Source: an uncultured Lachnospiraceae bacterium
GTDB taxonomy: Bacteria; Bacillota; Clostridia; Lachnospirales; Lachnospiraceae
Assembly (NCBI GenBank): GCA_947623185.1
Contig: CANQGL010000020.1
Location: 1 to 33,405, forward strand
Direction of reading: 5' to 3'
DNA length: 33,405 nt
The notes under the pieces are model-generated. The model was not told the origin of the DNA. It worked only from the letters and a program-made list of their open reading frames with translations, and did no database searches. This document shows, piece by piece, positions 17,183-24,258 of this stretch (position 1 is its first letter; each line of letters opens with the position of its first letter). The position numbers and the translations under genes were made by a program.

Positions 17183-18614
17183 GTTTAAAAGAGAGCGGAA
17201 CCGGAATTACATGATCATCGATCCGGAACCGGAAGGCCGGGGAGAATACGCCGCCAAAATGCTTGAGCGGAATACGGTTTCCGGGCTGATCCCGTTCCGA
17301 TGCAGAAAAACGGACGGAAAATCGCGTTATTATTATGACATTACGTCACGGCAGCCGCTGAATCGGCTCCTGGAGGGTCGTGTGGCCGGTGAACCGGAGA
17401 TCCGGCGGCTGATATCGGACCTGATCGTGACGCTGCGAAGACTGGAAACGTTCTTTCTGGATGAAAACCAACTCTGTCTGGATCCTGAGTTCCTTTATAT
17501 GGAACCGGATTCATTCCGCTGCAGTCTTTGCCTGATCCCGGGAGCCGAAAAGGACTTTTCGGAACAATTCAGGGGGCTGATCCAATATCTGCTGGACCAT
17601 GTGGACCATGGCGACAGCGAAGCGGTGATGCTGGCGTTCGGGATCTTCAGACAGAGCCAGAAGATGAATTTCGGAATCGAGGACATCGAGACGTGTCTGA
17701 GAAGGGAAAAACCGAAAACCGGTACCGAGTGGACGACCGGAGAGGAAAGCAGGACCGCCGTCAGTATCCGGGAACCCGTCTCGGAATCGTCCGGATGCCG
17801 GGAAAACGCGGAGCAGAGATCTGAACGGGAACCATGGCCGGAATCGAGATCGGAACAGCAGTCGGAACCGCGACCGAAACAGCGACCGGAATCATGGCCG
17901 GAACCGCAATCAGTAAAACCGCGCTCTGTACGAATCGGGACCGCCGGGACAAAGATCAGGTGGGTCGCGGCAGCAGCTTTGTTGGGACTTGCGGTTTCCG
18001 CCGCGCTGGCCGCCGTGATGGGGATATCAGCGTTGCTGGAATATAAATGGATCCTGATCGCTCTTGAAATCCTGCTGGTGACGGGCGCGGCGCTGTTTGC
18101 CGGGACGGGGAAGGTGTTTCAGGCGGAAGACGCAGAAGAAGAGGACAGAGAAGAATGGGAGATCCGGTTCCGGGAGGCCGGATGGGAAAACGGGAGCGAA
18201 AACATCCGGTACGGCGCATGGGAAGATTTGATCGCGGATGCCGGAAACGGCGCGGGGGAAGAAACGGATCCGGACGATGAAATACAGACGATCCTTCTGA
18301 CGCCCGGTTCGGACGATACGCCCGAGTACAGTCTGATCTCTCTGGACGGTGACGGCGAGATCGAACTTCCCTATTTTCCGTTCATTATCGGAAAAAATAA
18401 AAGCCTTTCGGACTGCTGTCTGGATGAGCCCGGGATCAGCAGACTTCATTTGAAAATCAGCAAATCGGACGATTGCTGCTATGTGACGGACCTGAATTCC
18501 ACAAACGGCACGGCCGTGAACGGAAGGCGGCTGGAAACAAACGAAACCTGCCCGATATTCGTCGGGGACGAGCTGATGATCTCGACAAAAAAATACAGAT
18601 TTAGACAAAATTAG
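17172..18614 (+). CDS. DUF6382 and FHA domain membrane protein
   Basis: Protein of 480 residues, last gene of the Tad operon. Residues 1-175 match DUF6382 (MEVEFKRERNRNYMII start, YYYDITSRQPLNRLLEG). A Pro/Glu/Arg/Ser-rich linker of about 70 residues follows, with repeated PWPES/QRPES/EPRP units. Two membrane spans lie near 262-290 and 296-313. The C-terminal FHA domain (about 393-475) keeps the phosphothreonine-binding residues in ISRLHLKIS and LNSTNGTAVNGRRL. FHA domains read Ser/Thr phosphorylation, so the protein may link a Hanks-type kinase to pilus assembly; no kinase gene lies in this window. No clear terminator follows. Confidence 0.85.
   Translation: MEVEFKRERNRNYMIIDPEPEGRGEYAAKMLERNTVSGLIPFRCRKTDGKSRYYYDITSRQPLNRLLEGRVAGEPEIRRLISDLIVTLRRLETFFLDENQLCLDPEFLYMEPDSFRCSLCLIPGAEKDFSEQFRGLIQYLLDHVDHGDSEAVMLAFGIFRQSQKMNFGIEDIETCLRREKPKTGTEWTTGEESRTAVSIREPVSESSGCRENAEQRSEREPWPESRSEQQSEPRPKQRPESWPEPQSVKPRSVRIGTAGTKIRWVAAAALLGLAVSAALAAVMGISALLEYKWILIALEILLVTGAALFAGTGKVFQAEDAEEEDREEWEIRFREAGWENGSENIRYGAWEDLIADAGNGAGEETDPDDEIQTILLTPGSDDTPEYSLISLDGDGEIELPYFPFIIGKNKSLSDCCLDEPGISRLHLKISKSDDCCYVTDLNSTNGTAVNGRRLETNETCPIFVGDELMISTKKYRFRQN
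17815..17925 (+). repeat. Short imperfect direct repeats in the FHA protein linker
   Basis: Degenerate units of the type CGGAATCATGGCCGGAACC recur and encode a Pro/Glu/Arg/Ser-rich spacer between the DUF6382 domain and the membrane spans. Probably prone to length change. Confidence 0.55.
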
Positions 18615-18650
18615 GCAGGGAAGGAAACCGAATCAGGCATGTTGCGGCAT

Positions 18651-18678
18651 TGCACAGCAAACCTGAATGTGGTATAAT
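18651..18678 (+). promoter_or_regulatory. Candidate promoter upstream of the rhomboid gene
   Basis: Consensus TATAAT (18673-18678) 16 bp after TTGCAC (18651-18656; half-match). It would transcribe the hairpin array and then the rhomboid-HIT pair. Two further -10-like boxes lie at 18802 (TATAAT) and 18921 (TACAAT), neither with a good -35. Confidence 0.45.
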
Positions 18679-19060
18679 AACTCCAAAATCCAGATGTGCT
18701 TTGCACATCTGCCGCAGCTACGCTGCTTGTGATTTTGTCGTTACCATGTCAGGTGAAAACAAATGCTCACTGCGTTCGCGCTTGTTTTCCTGCTGACAAG
18801 GTATAATATGAGCACTTAGCAAGTGCAAGCCATAAGGCGCCGCACGAGCTTAGTGCGAGTAATACCCAGACACTTAACGAGTCGGAGCCGCAAGGCGAGC
18901 GACGAGTTTAGTGAATGCGGTACAATATCCGCGAAAGCAATGAGCCGGGCGGAGACGGACAAGGCAGAAATTGCCCATGCTTGCATGAAGGCAATTTCGG
19001 AGTTGGACGGATCCATCGGGCGAAGCCCGCGAACGAGGGAAACGAAGTTTCCCGAGTGTC
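18660..19060. repeat. Hairpin-dense noncoding array with a diverged 54 bp direct repeat
   Basis: About 400 bp with at least eight stem-loops and no gene: CAGATGTGC/GCACATCTG (18691-18711), GCAGC/GCTGC (18714-18726), both enclosed by AAAATC/GATTTT (18685-18736); a long interrupted stem (18742-18803); GCACTT/AAGTGC (18812-18826); CGCAC/GTGCG (18841-18857); a 9+5 bp stem (18967-18998); CGGGC/GCCCG (19017-19029); GGGAAAC/GTTTCCC (19037-19053). Several have three-base loops. 18812-18865 and 18870-18923 are two copies of a 54-base unit, about two thirds identical. The motif GGTAYAATA recurs at 18671, 18800 and 18919. It looks like a dispersed repeat or a structured RNA rather than degenerate coding DNA. 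Confidence 0.65.
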
Positions 19061-19092
19061 CCGGCGAAAACAACCATCAAGGAATCAGGACT

Positions 19093-19719
19093 ATGGGATA
19101 CGTTTTCGGAAAGCGTGCCTATGTAAACGGATCGCTGATCGCGCTGAATGTTTTATACTTTTTATATCTGGAGCTGACGGGCTCCTCCCTGGACGCCGGG
19201 TTTATGTATGAACACGGGGCAATGGCAGCGGAGGCAGTCCTGGAGGGGAATGAATACTACCGGCTCGTAACGGCAATGTTCATGCACTTCGGGATCAGGC
19301 ACATCGTAAACAACATGATCATACTGTTTGCTCTGGGCGATAATCTTGAGCGGGCGCTCGGTCACTTGAAGTACCTGATTTTTTACCTGGCCTGCGGGAT
19401 CGGCTCCAACTGGGTCTCCATGATGCTGGAGCCCAGGGATATCATAGTTATATCCGCAGGCGCGTCGGGAGCGATCTTCGGAGTGATCGGAGGGCTTCTG
19501 TACGCGGTGCTGATCAATAAAGGGCAGCTGGAAGATCTCAGCTCCCGCCAGCTGATCGTCATGATCGTACTCTCCCTGTGCCTGGGACTGACCGAGCAGG
19601 GCGTCGATAACGCGGCCCATATTTCCGGGCTGCTGATCGGTATCGTGCTGGGAGCGGTTTTATATCGTAAACGGAAGAAAAACGCATTTATCGGAGGAAT
19701 CGAAAATGAAGAAAGATGA
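19093..19719 (+). CDS. Rhomboid family intramembrane serine protease
   Basis: Membrane protein of 208 residues with six spans. The catalytic dyad is S125 in GASG and H176 in NAAHISG; the conserved H65, H70 and N74 have the same spacing as H145/H150/N154 of E. coli GlpG. Rhomboids cut single-pass membrane proteins within the bilayer; the substrate here is unknown. ATG 19093 fits the family N-terminus (MGYVFGKRAYVNGSLI) and has AAGGA at 9 bp; the longer frame through the hairpin array is not coding. It overlaps the HIT gene by 14 nt. Confidence 0.93.
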   Translation: MGYVFGKRAYVNGSLIALNVLYFLYLELTGSSLDAGFMYEHGAMAAEAVLEGNEYYRLVTAMFMHFGIRHIVNNMIILFALGDNLERALGHLKYLIFYLACGIGSNWVSMMLEPRDIIVISAGASGAIFGVIGGLLYAVLINKGQLEDLSSRQLIVMIVLSLCLGLTEQGVDNAAHISGLLIGIVLGAVLYRKRKKNAFIGGIENEER

Positions 19720-20122
19720 CTGTATTTTCTGCAAGATCGCAAATGGGGAGATCCCGTCGTCGACGGTATATGAGGATGACGAATTCCGCGTGATCCTGGA
19801 TCTGGGACCGGCGTCAAAGGGACACGCCCTGATCCTTCCGAAGGACCATTTCCGCGACGTCTGCGAACTGGATCCGAAAGTCGCGGCCAAAATCCTTCCG
19901 CTTGGCGCAAAGATCGGGACGGCAATGAAAAAATCGCTGGGATGCGCCGGGTTTAACCTGGTCCAGAACAACGGAGAGGCGGCCGGGCAGACCGTATTCC
20001 ATTTTCATGTCCATGTGATCCCGCGCTATGAAAACGGTCCTTCCATCGTTACATGGACTCCGGGCAAGGAAACTCCGGAAGAGCTTGCAAAGACGGCGGA
20101 CCGGATCAAAAGCGCACTGTGA
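19706..20122 (+). CDS. HIT family nucleotide hydrolase (HINT-like)
   Basis: Histidine triad protein of 138 residues. The active site HFHVHVIPR (H99, H101, H103) is intact; C6 and C9 in CIFCK suggest the zinc site of many bacterial HIT proteins. Family members hydrolyse AMP-lysine, AMP-NH2 or dinucleoside polyphosphates. The ATG has GGAGG at 9 bp inside the end of the rhomboid gene, and the overlap suggests one transcript. Confidence 0.95.
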   Translation: MKKDDCIFCKIANGEIPSSTVYEDDEFRVILDLGPASKGHALILPKDHFRDVCELDPKVAAKILPLGAKIGTAMKKSLGCAGFNLVQNNGEAAGQTVFHFHVHVIPRYENGPSIVTWTPGKETPEELAKTADRIKSAL

Positions 20123-20139
20123 CCGGCCGCTGCGGCCGG
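20123..20139. terminator. Hairpin between convergent HIT and murG genes
   Basis: Perfect 7 bp GC stem CCGGCCG/CGGCCGG with a CTG loop right after the HIT stop. No T-run follows on either strand, so it is a weak or factor-assisted terminator at best. Confidence 0.5.
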
Positions 20140-20169
20140 AAAATACCGTGATCGGGAGAGCGCGGTCCG

Positions 20170-21237
20170 TCAGCTGGAAACGCACTCGTTGATCAGGGAG
20201 AGGATCGTGTCTACGGCATTGTTCAAATGGCTCTTTTCCATGGCCTCGATGTACTGCCGTCGGTTCTCATAGGTGTTTTCGATGGTCTCATACAGCGAAC
20301 TGTCCGTGAGGTTCTCCTCTTCGAGGACAGCCGAGAATCCCTGCGCGGCAAAGGAGTTGGCGTTCAGGATCTGGTCCCCGCGGCTGGCTGCGGCGGAAAG
20401 CGGGATCAGAACGTTCGGCTTTCGGAGGGCAAGGATCTCGCAGATCGAGTTAGCGCCGGCGCGCGAGACAATGATGTCCGCGGCCGCAAACAGATGCTTT
20501 AACGGGCTGTCGACATACTCGTACTGGACGTATCCCGGGGTGCCGATGAGCGATTCGTCAAGATGACCTTTCCCGCAGATGTGGATAAGCTGGAACTTTT
20601 CCAGAAGTTTCGGCAGGATCTTCCGGATCGCATCGTTTACATGCACCGCGCCGAGACTCCCGCCGATGACCAAAACGATCGGCTTATTAGCGGAAAGATG
20701 CGTATACTGAAGACCGGCAAGGCGGTCGCCTTTTAAAAGCTCCGCCCGGATCGGCGAACCGGTAAGGACCGCTTTTTCCTCGGGAAGATACTTAAGGGTC
20801 TCCGGGAAGTTGCAGCACACCTTTTTTGCGGAAGGGATGCAGAGTTTATTGGCGAGGCCGGGGGTCATATCGGACTCGTGGATGATCGTCGGTATCTTAT
20901 AATGACCTGCGGCAAGGACGACGGGAACGGCAACGAAGCCACCCTTGGAAAAGACCACATCCGGCTTATATTTTTTGAGCAGTTTGCGGGCCTCGGCGTA
21001 TCCTTTCAGGACACGGAAGGGGTCGGAAAAGTTTTTGGGATCGAAGTAACGGCGCAGCTTGCCGGAAGAGATCCCGTCATAGGGGATCCCGGCACTTTCG
21101 ATCAATTTGCGCTCGATCCCGTTATAGGAGCCGATGTAACGTACTTCAAAGCCGGCGTCCTTCAGAGCGGGGAGAAGAGCCAGATTGGGAGTGACATGGC
21201 CGGCAGTCCCGCCGCCCGTTAAAATGATCGTTTTCAT
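20170..21237 (-). CDS. murG: UDP-GlcNAc:lipid I N-acetylglucosaminyltransferase MurG
   Basis: Peripheral membrane GT28 glycosyltransferase of 355 residues that turns lipid I into lipid II in peptidoglycan synthesis. Visible motifs are the N-terminal GGGTAGHVTPN (donor/acceptor loop), FSKGGFVAVPVVLAA, HESDMTPGLANK, the GGSLGAVHVND loop of the C-terminal domain and SRAGANSICEIL, with PLSAAASRGDQILNA near the nucleotide-sugar site. It stands alone rather than in a division and cell wall cluster, as in many Lachnospiraceae. GGAGG lies 12 bases before the ATG, and a TTGACA promoter is directly upstream. Confidence 0.94.
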   Translation of the reverse strand: MKTIILTGGGTAGHVTPNLALLPALKDAGFEVRYIGSYNGIERKLIESAGIPYDGISSGKLRRYFDPKNFSDPFRVLKGYAEARKLLKKYKPDVVFSKGGFVAVPVVLAAGHYKIPTIIHESDMTPGLANKLCIPSAKKVCCNFPETLKYLPEEKAVLTGSPIRAELLKGDRLAGLQYTHLSANKPIVLVIGGSLGAVHVNDAIRKILPKLLEKFQLIHICGKGHLDESLIGTPGYVQYEYVDSPLKHLFAAADIIVSRAGANSICEILALRKPNVLIPLSAAASRGDQILNANSFAAQGFSAVLEEENLTDSSLYETIENTYENRRQYIEAMEKSHLNNAVDTILSLINECVSS

Positions 21238-21283
21238 AAAAAGCAGTTGCCTCCGTTTTCATACTCATTGATAAGATAATACT

Positions 21284-21311
21284 ATAGTAACGGATGAAGA
21301 AGAAATGTCAA
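21284..21311 (-). promoter_or_regulatory. Promoter of murG
   Basis: Minus-strand TTGACA (21306-21311) with TACTAT (21284-21289, 16 bp spacer) or TATAGT (21281-21286, 19 bp). The leader would be about 40 nt. Confidence 0.65.
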
Positions 21312-21324
21312 CCCCAAATCGGAA

Positions 21325-21592
21325 CTTACCGTCAGCGAAGCGGCAGCCCGGGAGGCTGACCTGATCCGTTTGAAATCATGTCCGGCGGCTTTAACTGAGA
21401 CTCCCATCGGAGTCCGGGGACGCGCCTGCCGGCACCTGATAAAGCATACTTATATATTAGGGCCCAATATATAAAATTTATGAGCAGAGGAGGTGAGGCG
21501 ACCGACATTTAGATTCAGTCTGGCTGTACATGATGAGTAACTGTGCACCGCTCCGGGGTTTCCGGACCGGAGCGGTGTCCGTCTTTATACAG
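21325..21592 (+). ncRNA. Candidate structured noncoding RNA, class not recognised
   Basis: No gene covers this stretch, but it is dense in pairing: GTCAGC/GCTGAC (around 21334-21360), GACTCC/GGAGTC (around 21400-21415), a near-perfect palindrome TATATATTAGGGCCC..AATATATA (21451-21473), and an 11 bp stem CACCGCTCCGG/CCGGAGCGGTG (around 21545-21577) followed by TCCGTCTTTATA on the plus strand, terminator-like. An AGAGGAGG at 21486 is not followed by a usable start. I could not match it to tmRNA, RNase P, SRP, 6S or common riboswitch cores by eye. The 3' stem may instead end the TSCPD mRNA on the minus strand. Confidence 0.35.
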
Positions 21593-21644
21593 AAAAAGAG
21601 GAGAACCTGCGGTCCTCCTCCGAATCCGGACGATTTTGTCGATG

Positions 21645-21893
21645 TTAATGCTGCTGGGCTTTATACTGCTTCAGCGCTCTGGCAAGCTGATCCGGGCAGG
21701 AAGTCGGCTTCGGGCCACAGTGTACGCCCTCGATACGGCTGATCACTTCGTCAATATCCATACCCTCGACCAGCCTTCCGATGCCCTGAAGGTTGCCGTT
21801 GCATCCGCCTTCAAAACGGACGTTGGACAGTTTATTATCAATCACGTCAAACATGATCGCACTTGAACAGGTTCCCTGAGTCTTGTAAATCAT
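21645..21893 (-). CDS. TSCPD domain small protein
   Basis: Protein of 82 residues matching the small TSCPD family (TIGR03905-like) named after its C-terminal TSCPDQLA motif. Conserved cysteines include those in QGTCSSAI, EGGCNGNLQG, VHCGPK and TSCPD, consistent with metal or substrate binding; a TSCPD domain also occurs at the end of some class II ribonucleotide reductases. The role of the stand-alone protein is unknown. The start is the internal ATG at 21893, with GGAGGG 7 bases upstream; the ATG 15 bases earlier overlaps that ribosome site. Confidence 0.88.
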   Translation of the reverse strand: MIYKTQGTCSSAIMFDVIDNKLSNVRFEGGCNGNLQGIGRLVEGMDIDEVISRIEGVHCGPKPTSCPDQLARALKQYKAQQH

Positions 21894-21960
21894 AATTAAA
21901 CCCTCCATGTATGATTAATATTACAGCTTTTATAATACTGGCTGCCCGGTTATTTACTTC

Positions 21961-21990
21961 ATTATAGACGGCGGAGACGGAAATTGTCAA
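21961..21990 (-). promoter_or_regulatory. Promoter of the TSCPD gene
   Basis: Minus-strand TTGACA (21985-21990), 18 bp spacer, TATAAT (21961-21966): both boxes perfect. The leader would be about 60 nt. Confidence 0.85.
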
Positions 21991-22010
21991 GATTGGAATA
22001 AGATGATCCC

Positions 22011-22121
22011 GGCGGATCGCATCTCGGAGGCTTCGGCGGATCGCTCGGTGTCGGTCCCAGAGGGATCGCACAGCGGCGGTTTCGGCGAATTGCATGGCGC
22101 GCGGACTCCGGCGGCCTCTCC
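22011..22121. repeat. GC-rich tandem repeat, ~25 bp period, upstream of mtnN
   Basis: Units starting GGCGGATCGC recur at 22011, 22035, 22060 (GAGGGATCGC), 22084 (GGCGAATTGC) and a partial one at 22110 (GGCGGCC). Steps are 24, 25, 24 and 26, so the array keeps no reading frame and is not coding. It fills the space between the TSCPD promoter and the mtnN promoter. Confidence 0.6.
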
Positions 22122-22126
22122 GTCAC

Positions 22127-22155
22127 TTGAAATTTGGGGAGTAATTCCGTATAAT
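22127..22155 (+). promoter_or_regulatory. Promoter of mtnN
   Basis: TTGAAA (22127-22132), 17 bp spacer, TATAAT (22150-22155), about 65 bp before the start codon. Confidence 0.82.
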
Positions 22156-22220
22156 GTAACCGTATGTTTGTCTGAACCAGAGACATGGATCATTTCGAAT
22201 ATGAACGAGGAGGACTTGAT

Positions 22221-22913
22221 ATGCTGGGTATTATCGGCGCGATGGAAGTCGAGATCGAGAAACTGCGCGAAAAAATGACCGGAGTAAAGACGCAGACGGT
22301 CGCGGGAATGACGTTTTACCAAGGGATGCTGGAAGGGAAGGAGATCGTGCTGGTGCGTTCCGGCATCGGAAAGGTCAACGCGGGGCTCTGCAGTCAGATC
22401 CTCGTCGACCGCTATGCGGTGGACGGGATCATCAACACCGGGATCGCAGGATCCCTTCAAAATACGGTCGATGTGGGAGACATCGTCCTCTCGACGACGG
22501 CGGTCCAGCACGACGTCGACGCGACCGGATTCGGATACCCGATCGGAGAGATCCCCCAGTTGGGGATCAAGGAGTTCCCGGCGGATGAACATCTTCTGCG
22601 GGTCGCGCAGGAATGCTGCCGGAAGGCCAACCCGGATATCCATACCTTTACCGGGCGGATCGCGAGCGGCGATCAGTTTGTGAGCAGCAGAGAAAAGAAG
22701 ACGTGGATCCGTGACAATTTCGAAGCGTACTGTACCGAGATGGAAGGAGCGGCGATCGCACAGGCAGCTTACCTGAACCATGTCCCGTATCTGATCGTGC
22801 GCGCGATCTCGGACAAAGCGGACGACAGCGCGAACGTAGACTATAACGAGTTTGAGGCGAAGGCAGTCGAACACTCTGTGCGGCTGATCCTTGCGATGCT
22901 TAAGGAGCTGTAA
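22221..22913 (+). CDS. mtnN: 5'-methylthioadenosine/S-adenosylhomocysteine nucleosidase
   Basis: Cytosolic nucleosidase of 230 residues that splits adenine from methylthioadenosine, S-adenosylhomocysteine and 5'-deoxyadenosine, in methionine salvage and AI-2 precursor supply. Active-site residues align with E. coli MtnN: E11 (GIIGAMEVE), E175 (TEMEGAAIA) and D198 (RAISDKAD); SGIGKVNAG and NTGIAGSL are also diagnostic. ATG 22221 is chosen for its GAGGAGGA ribosome site and family N-terminus; an earlier in-frame ATG (22185) lacks both. Full length. Confidence 0.96.
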   Translation: MLGIIGAMEVEIEKLREKMTGVKTQTVAGMTFYQGMLEGKEIVLVRSGIGKVNAGLCSQILVDRYAVDGIINTGIAGSLQNTVDVGDIVLSTTAVQHDVDATGFGYPIGEIPQLGIKEFPADEHLLRVAQECCRKANPDIHTFTGRIASGDQFVSSREKKTWIRDNFEAYCTEMEGAAIAQAAYLNHVPYLIVRAISDKADDSANVDYNEFEAKAVEHSVRLILAMLKEL

Positions 22914-22931
22914 ACAGGATTCTGAACCCCC

Positions 22932-22979
22932 TGAGAATCGAATTTTCCCGTTATTTGGCGAACGATTTTTGGATTCTCA
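22932..22979. other. Inverted repeat between mtnN and the next gene
   Basis: TGAGAATC (22932-22939) and GATTCTCA (22972-22979) pair perfectly across 32 bases, with no T-run after the second arm. Could be an operator or a weak hairpin terminator. Confidence 0.35.
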
Positions 22980-23056
22980 ATCTTCTCAAATAATTCTAGG
23001 TGATTATAATGAGAACCATCATCTGGAGTTATCTGGACAAGAAAGGGGAGCTATTT

Positions 23057-24118
23057 ATGCTACAGATTTTACAGACGGGAAAAATGCTGTATGTACTTGC
23101 AGCAATATGCGCGCTTGGGATTCTGAGTAAAATCGTGACAGGCAGCTTCTACAAAAGACTGATCAAGGAAACCGGAAATATGGCCCTGACAAAGGAAAAA
23201 AATCTGAAGGGCCTGAAACAGAGAACGGAAAACATGTTCCTTTTAAATCAGGGGATCCGGAACGCGGCGGCGTATGTCGAGAAACAGATCTACGGGATCC
23301 GGTTTCTGAACCTGTCCCTGGACGGCTGGGACAACCTGTCCGTGCAGGCGATGATCCTGTGTTTCCTGGTCGGAGGCGCCTCTGCATTCGGTGCGTACTG
23401 GTATCGTTGTGACTCTTATTATATAGTTCTGTACGGGACGATGGGGATCCTGGCCGGACTGCTGCTCGCATTCGCGGATAACGGCGCGAATATTGAGGTG
23501 AAACGGCAGCAGCTTGCGGATTGTCTGGTCGATTATGTGGAAAACTCGCCGCATTTTTATAAAAATGTGGATAAGAGTTCGGATGCGCCGGATGCCGAAA
23601 AGAAAAACAAAACGTCCGGCACGGTTTCGAGGGCGCGGATCCGCGAGATCGGGAGAAAAGATATCCGGGCGGAGGAGGAGACTGCGGCGGTCGATGAGAC
23701 GGCCCCGGACCGGGAGAACGAGGAGCCGCAGGGAAGAAAAAGCCGTTTTCAGATAGAACCGGCCGGGCAGGAGAAGGCGGGACCGGCAGAAAACGCCCGA
23801 GGCGAACGATCGGGCGGAAAGATCTCCGTATTGAAGAGGAAAGAAGAGAAAACGGAGACGAGGAGGCAGGAAAAAGCCTTGCCTGTATCCGGCCAGCCCG
23901 CGACCGCCGATGAGGACGGGGACGAGCTGGCAAAAAGTATCGAACAGCTCCGCATAAGTCTTGAGCAGATCGCCGCGGGGAGAGAACAGCGAAAACGGGA
24001 CCTGATCGATTTCAGGCGGACAGGCGTGTCCGGCCAGGCCCGTCGCGAACTGAAACCGGAGGATATCCGGCTGTTGGGCGAGATCCTTCAGGATTGCTTC
24101 GGGCAGGACCCGGGATGA
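23057..24118 (+). CDS. Uncharacterised membrane protein with long charged C-terminal region
   Basis: Family not recognised; 353 residues. One N-terminal hydrophobic segment (about 10-28), a basic helical stretch (to ~80), then two adjacent spans (about 97-118 and 122-142). From about 165 on it is highly charged, rich in Glu/Arg/Lys/Ala, low in complexity and probably disordered in the cytosol. A predicted helical segment follows (LAKSIEQLRISLEQIAA), and the short C-terminal block LKPEDIRLLGEILQDCFG looks folded. ATG 23057 is preferred because AGGGGAG lies 6 bases upstream; ATG 23009 with AGGTGAT is an alternative. It stands alone between mtnN and pgi. Confidence 0.7.
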   Translation: MLQILQTGKMLYVLAAICALGILSKIVTGSFYKRLIKETGNMALTKEKNLKGLKQRTENMFLLNQGIRNAAAYVEKQIYGIRFLNLSLDGWDNLSVQAMILCFLVGGASAFGAYWYRCDSYYIVLYGTMGILAGLLLAFADNGANIEVKRQQLADCLVDYVENSPHFYKNVDKSSDAPDAEKKNKTSGTVSRARIREIGRKDIRAEEETAAVDETAPDRENEEPQGRKSRFQIEPAGQEKAGPAENARGERSGGKISVLKRKEEKTETRRQEKALPVSGQPATADEDGDELAKSIEQLRISLEQIAAGREQRKRDLIDFRRTGVSGQARRELKPEDIRLLGEILQDCFGQDPG

Positions 24119-24170
24119 CGGAATTTACCGGAGGTCAGCACAAAACCGTTAAAAAACGGAACCGGCGGCA

Positions 24171-24199
24171 TTGTTATTTTCAATCAACAGTGCTATAAT
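24171..24199 (+). promoter_or_regulatory. Promoter of pgi
   Basis: TTGTTA (24171-24176), 17 bp spacer ending in TGC (extended -10), TATAAT (24194-24199). Leader about 55 nt. Confidence 0.82.
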
Positions 24200-24258
24200 G
24201 AAGGCACTTAGTAATTGCGCCGCAGAAGCCGGACGCAAAAGAAAAGGAGAGAGGGCAT

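Noticed and set aside
18691-19053. CRISPR array
   Set aside because: Units are of unequal length and sequence, self-pairing fills the spaces, and there are no identical repeats or cas genes.
18823-19092. N-terminal extension of the rhomboid frame through the hairpin array
   Set aside because: Composition follows the hairpins, no ribosome site, and the rhomboid family start is at 19093.
21390-21450. CTGAGA and CACCTGAT words suggesting a TPP riboswitch
   Set aside because: The remaining conserved core is absent and no plus-strand gene follows.
21486-21538. AGAGGAGG followed by a GTG frame of 15 codons, possible second small toxin
   Set aside because: The GTG overlaps the ribosome site, the peptide is not hydrophobic and no antisense promoter is seen.
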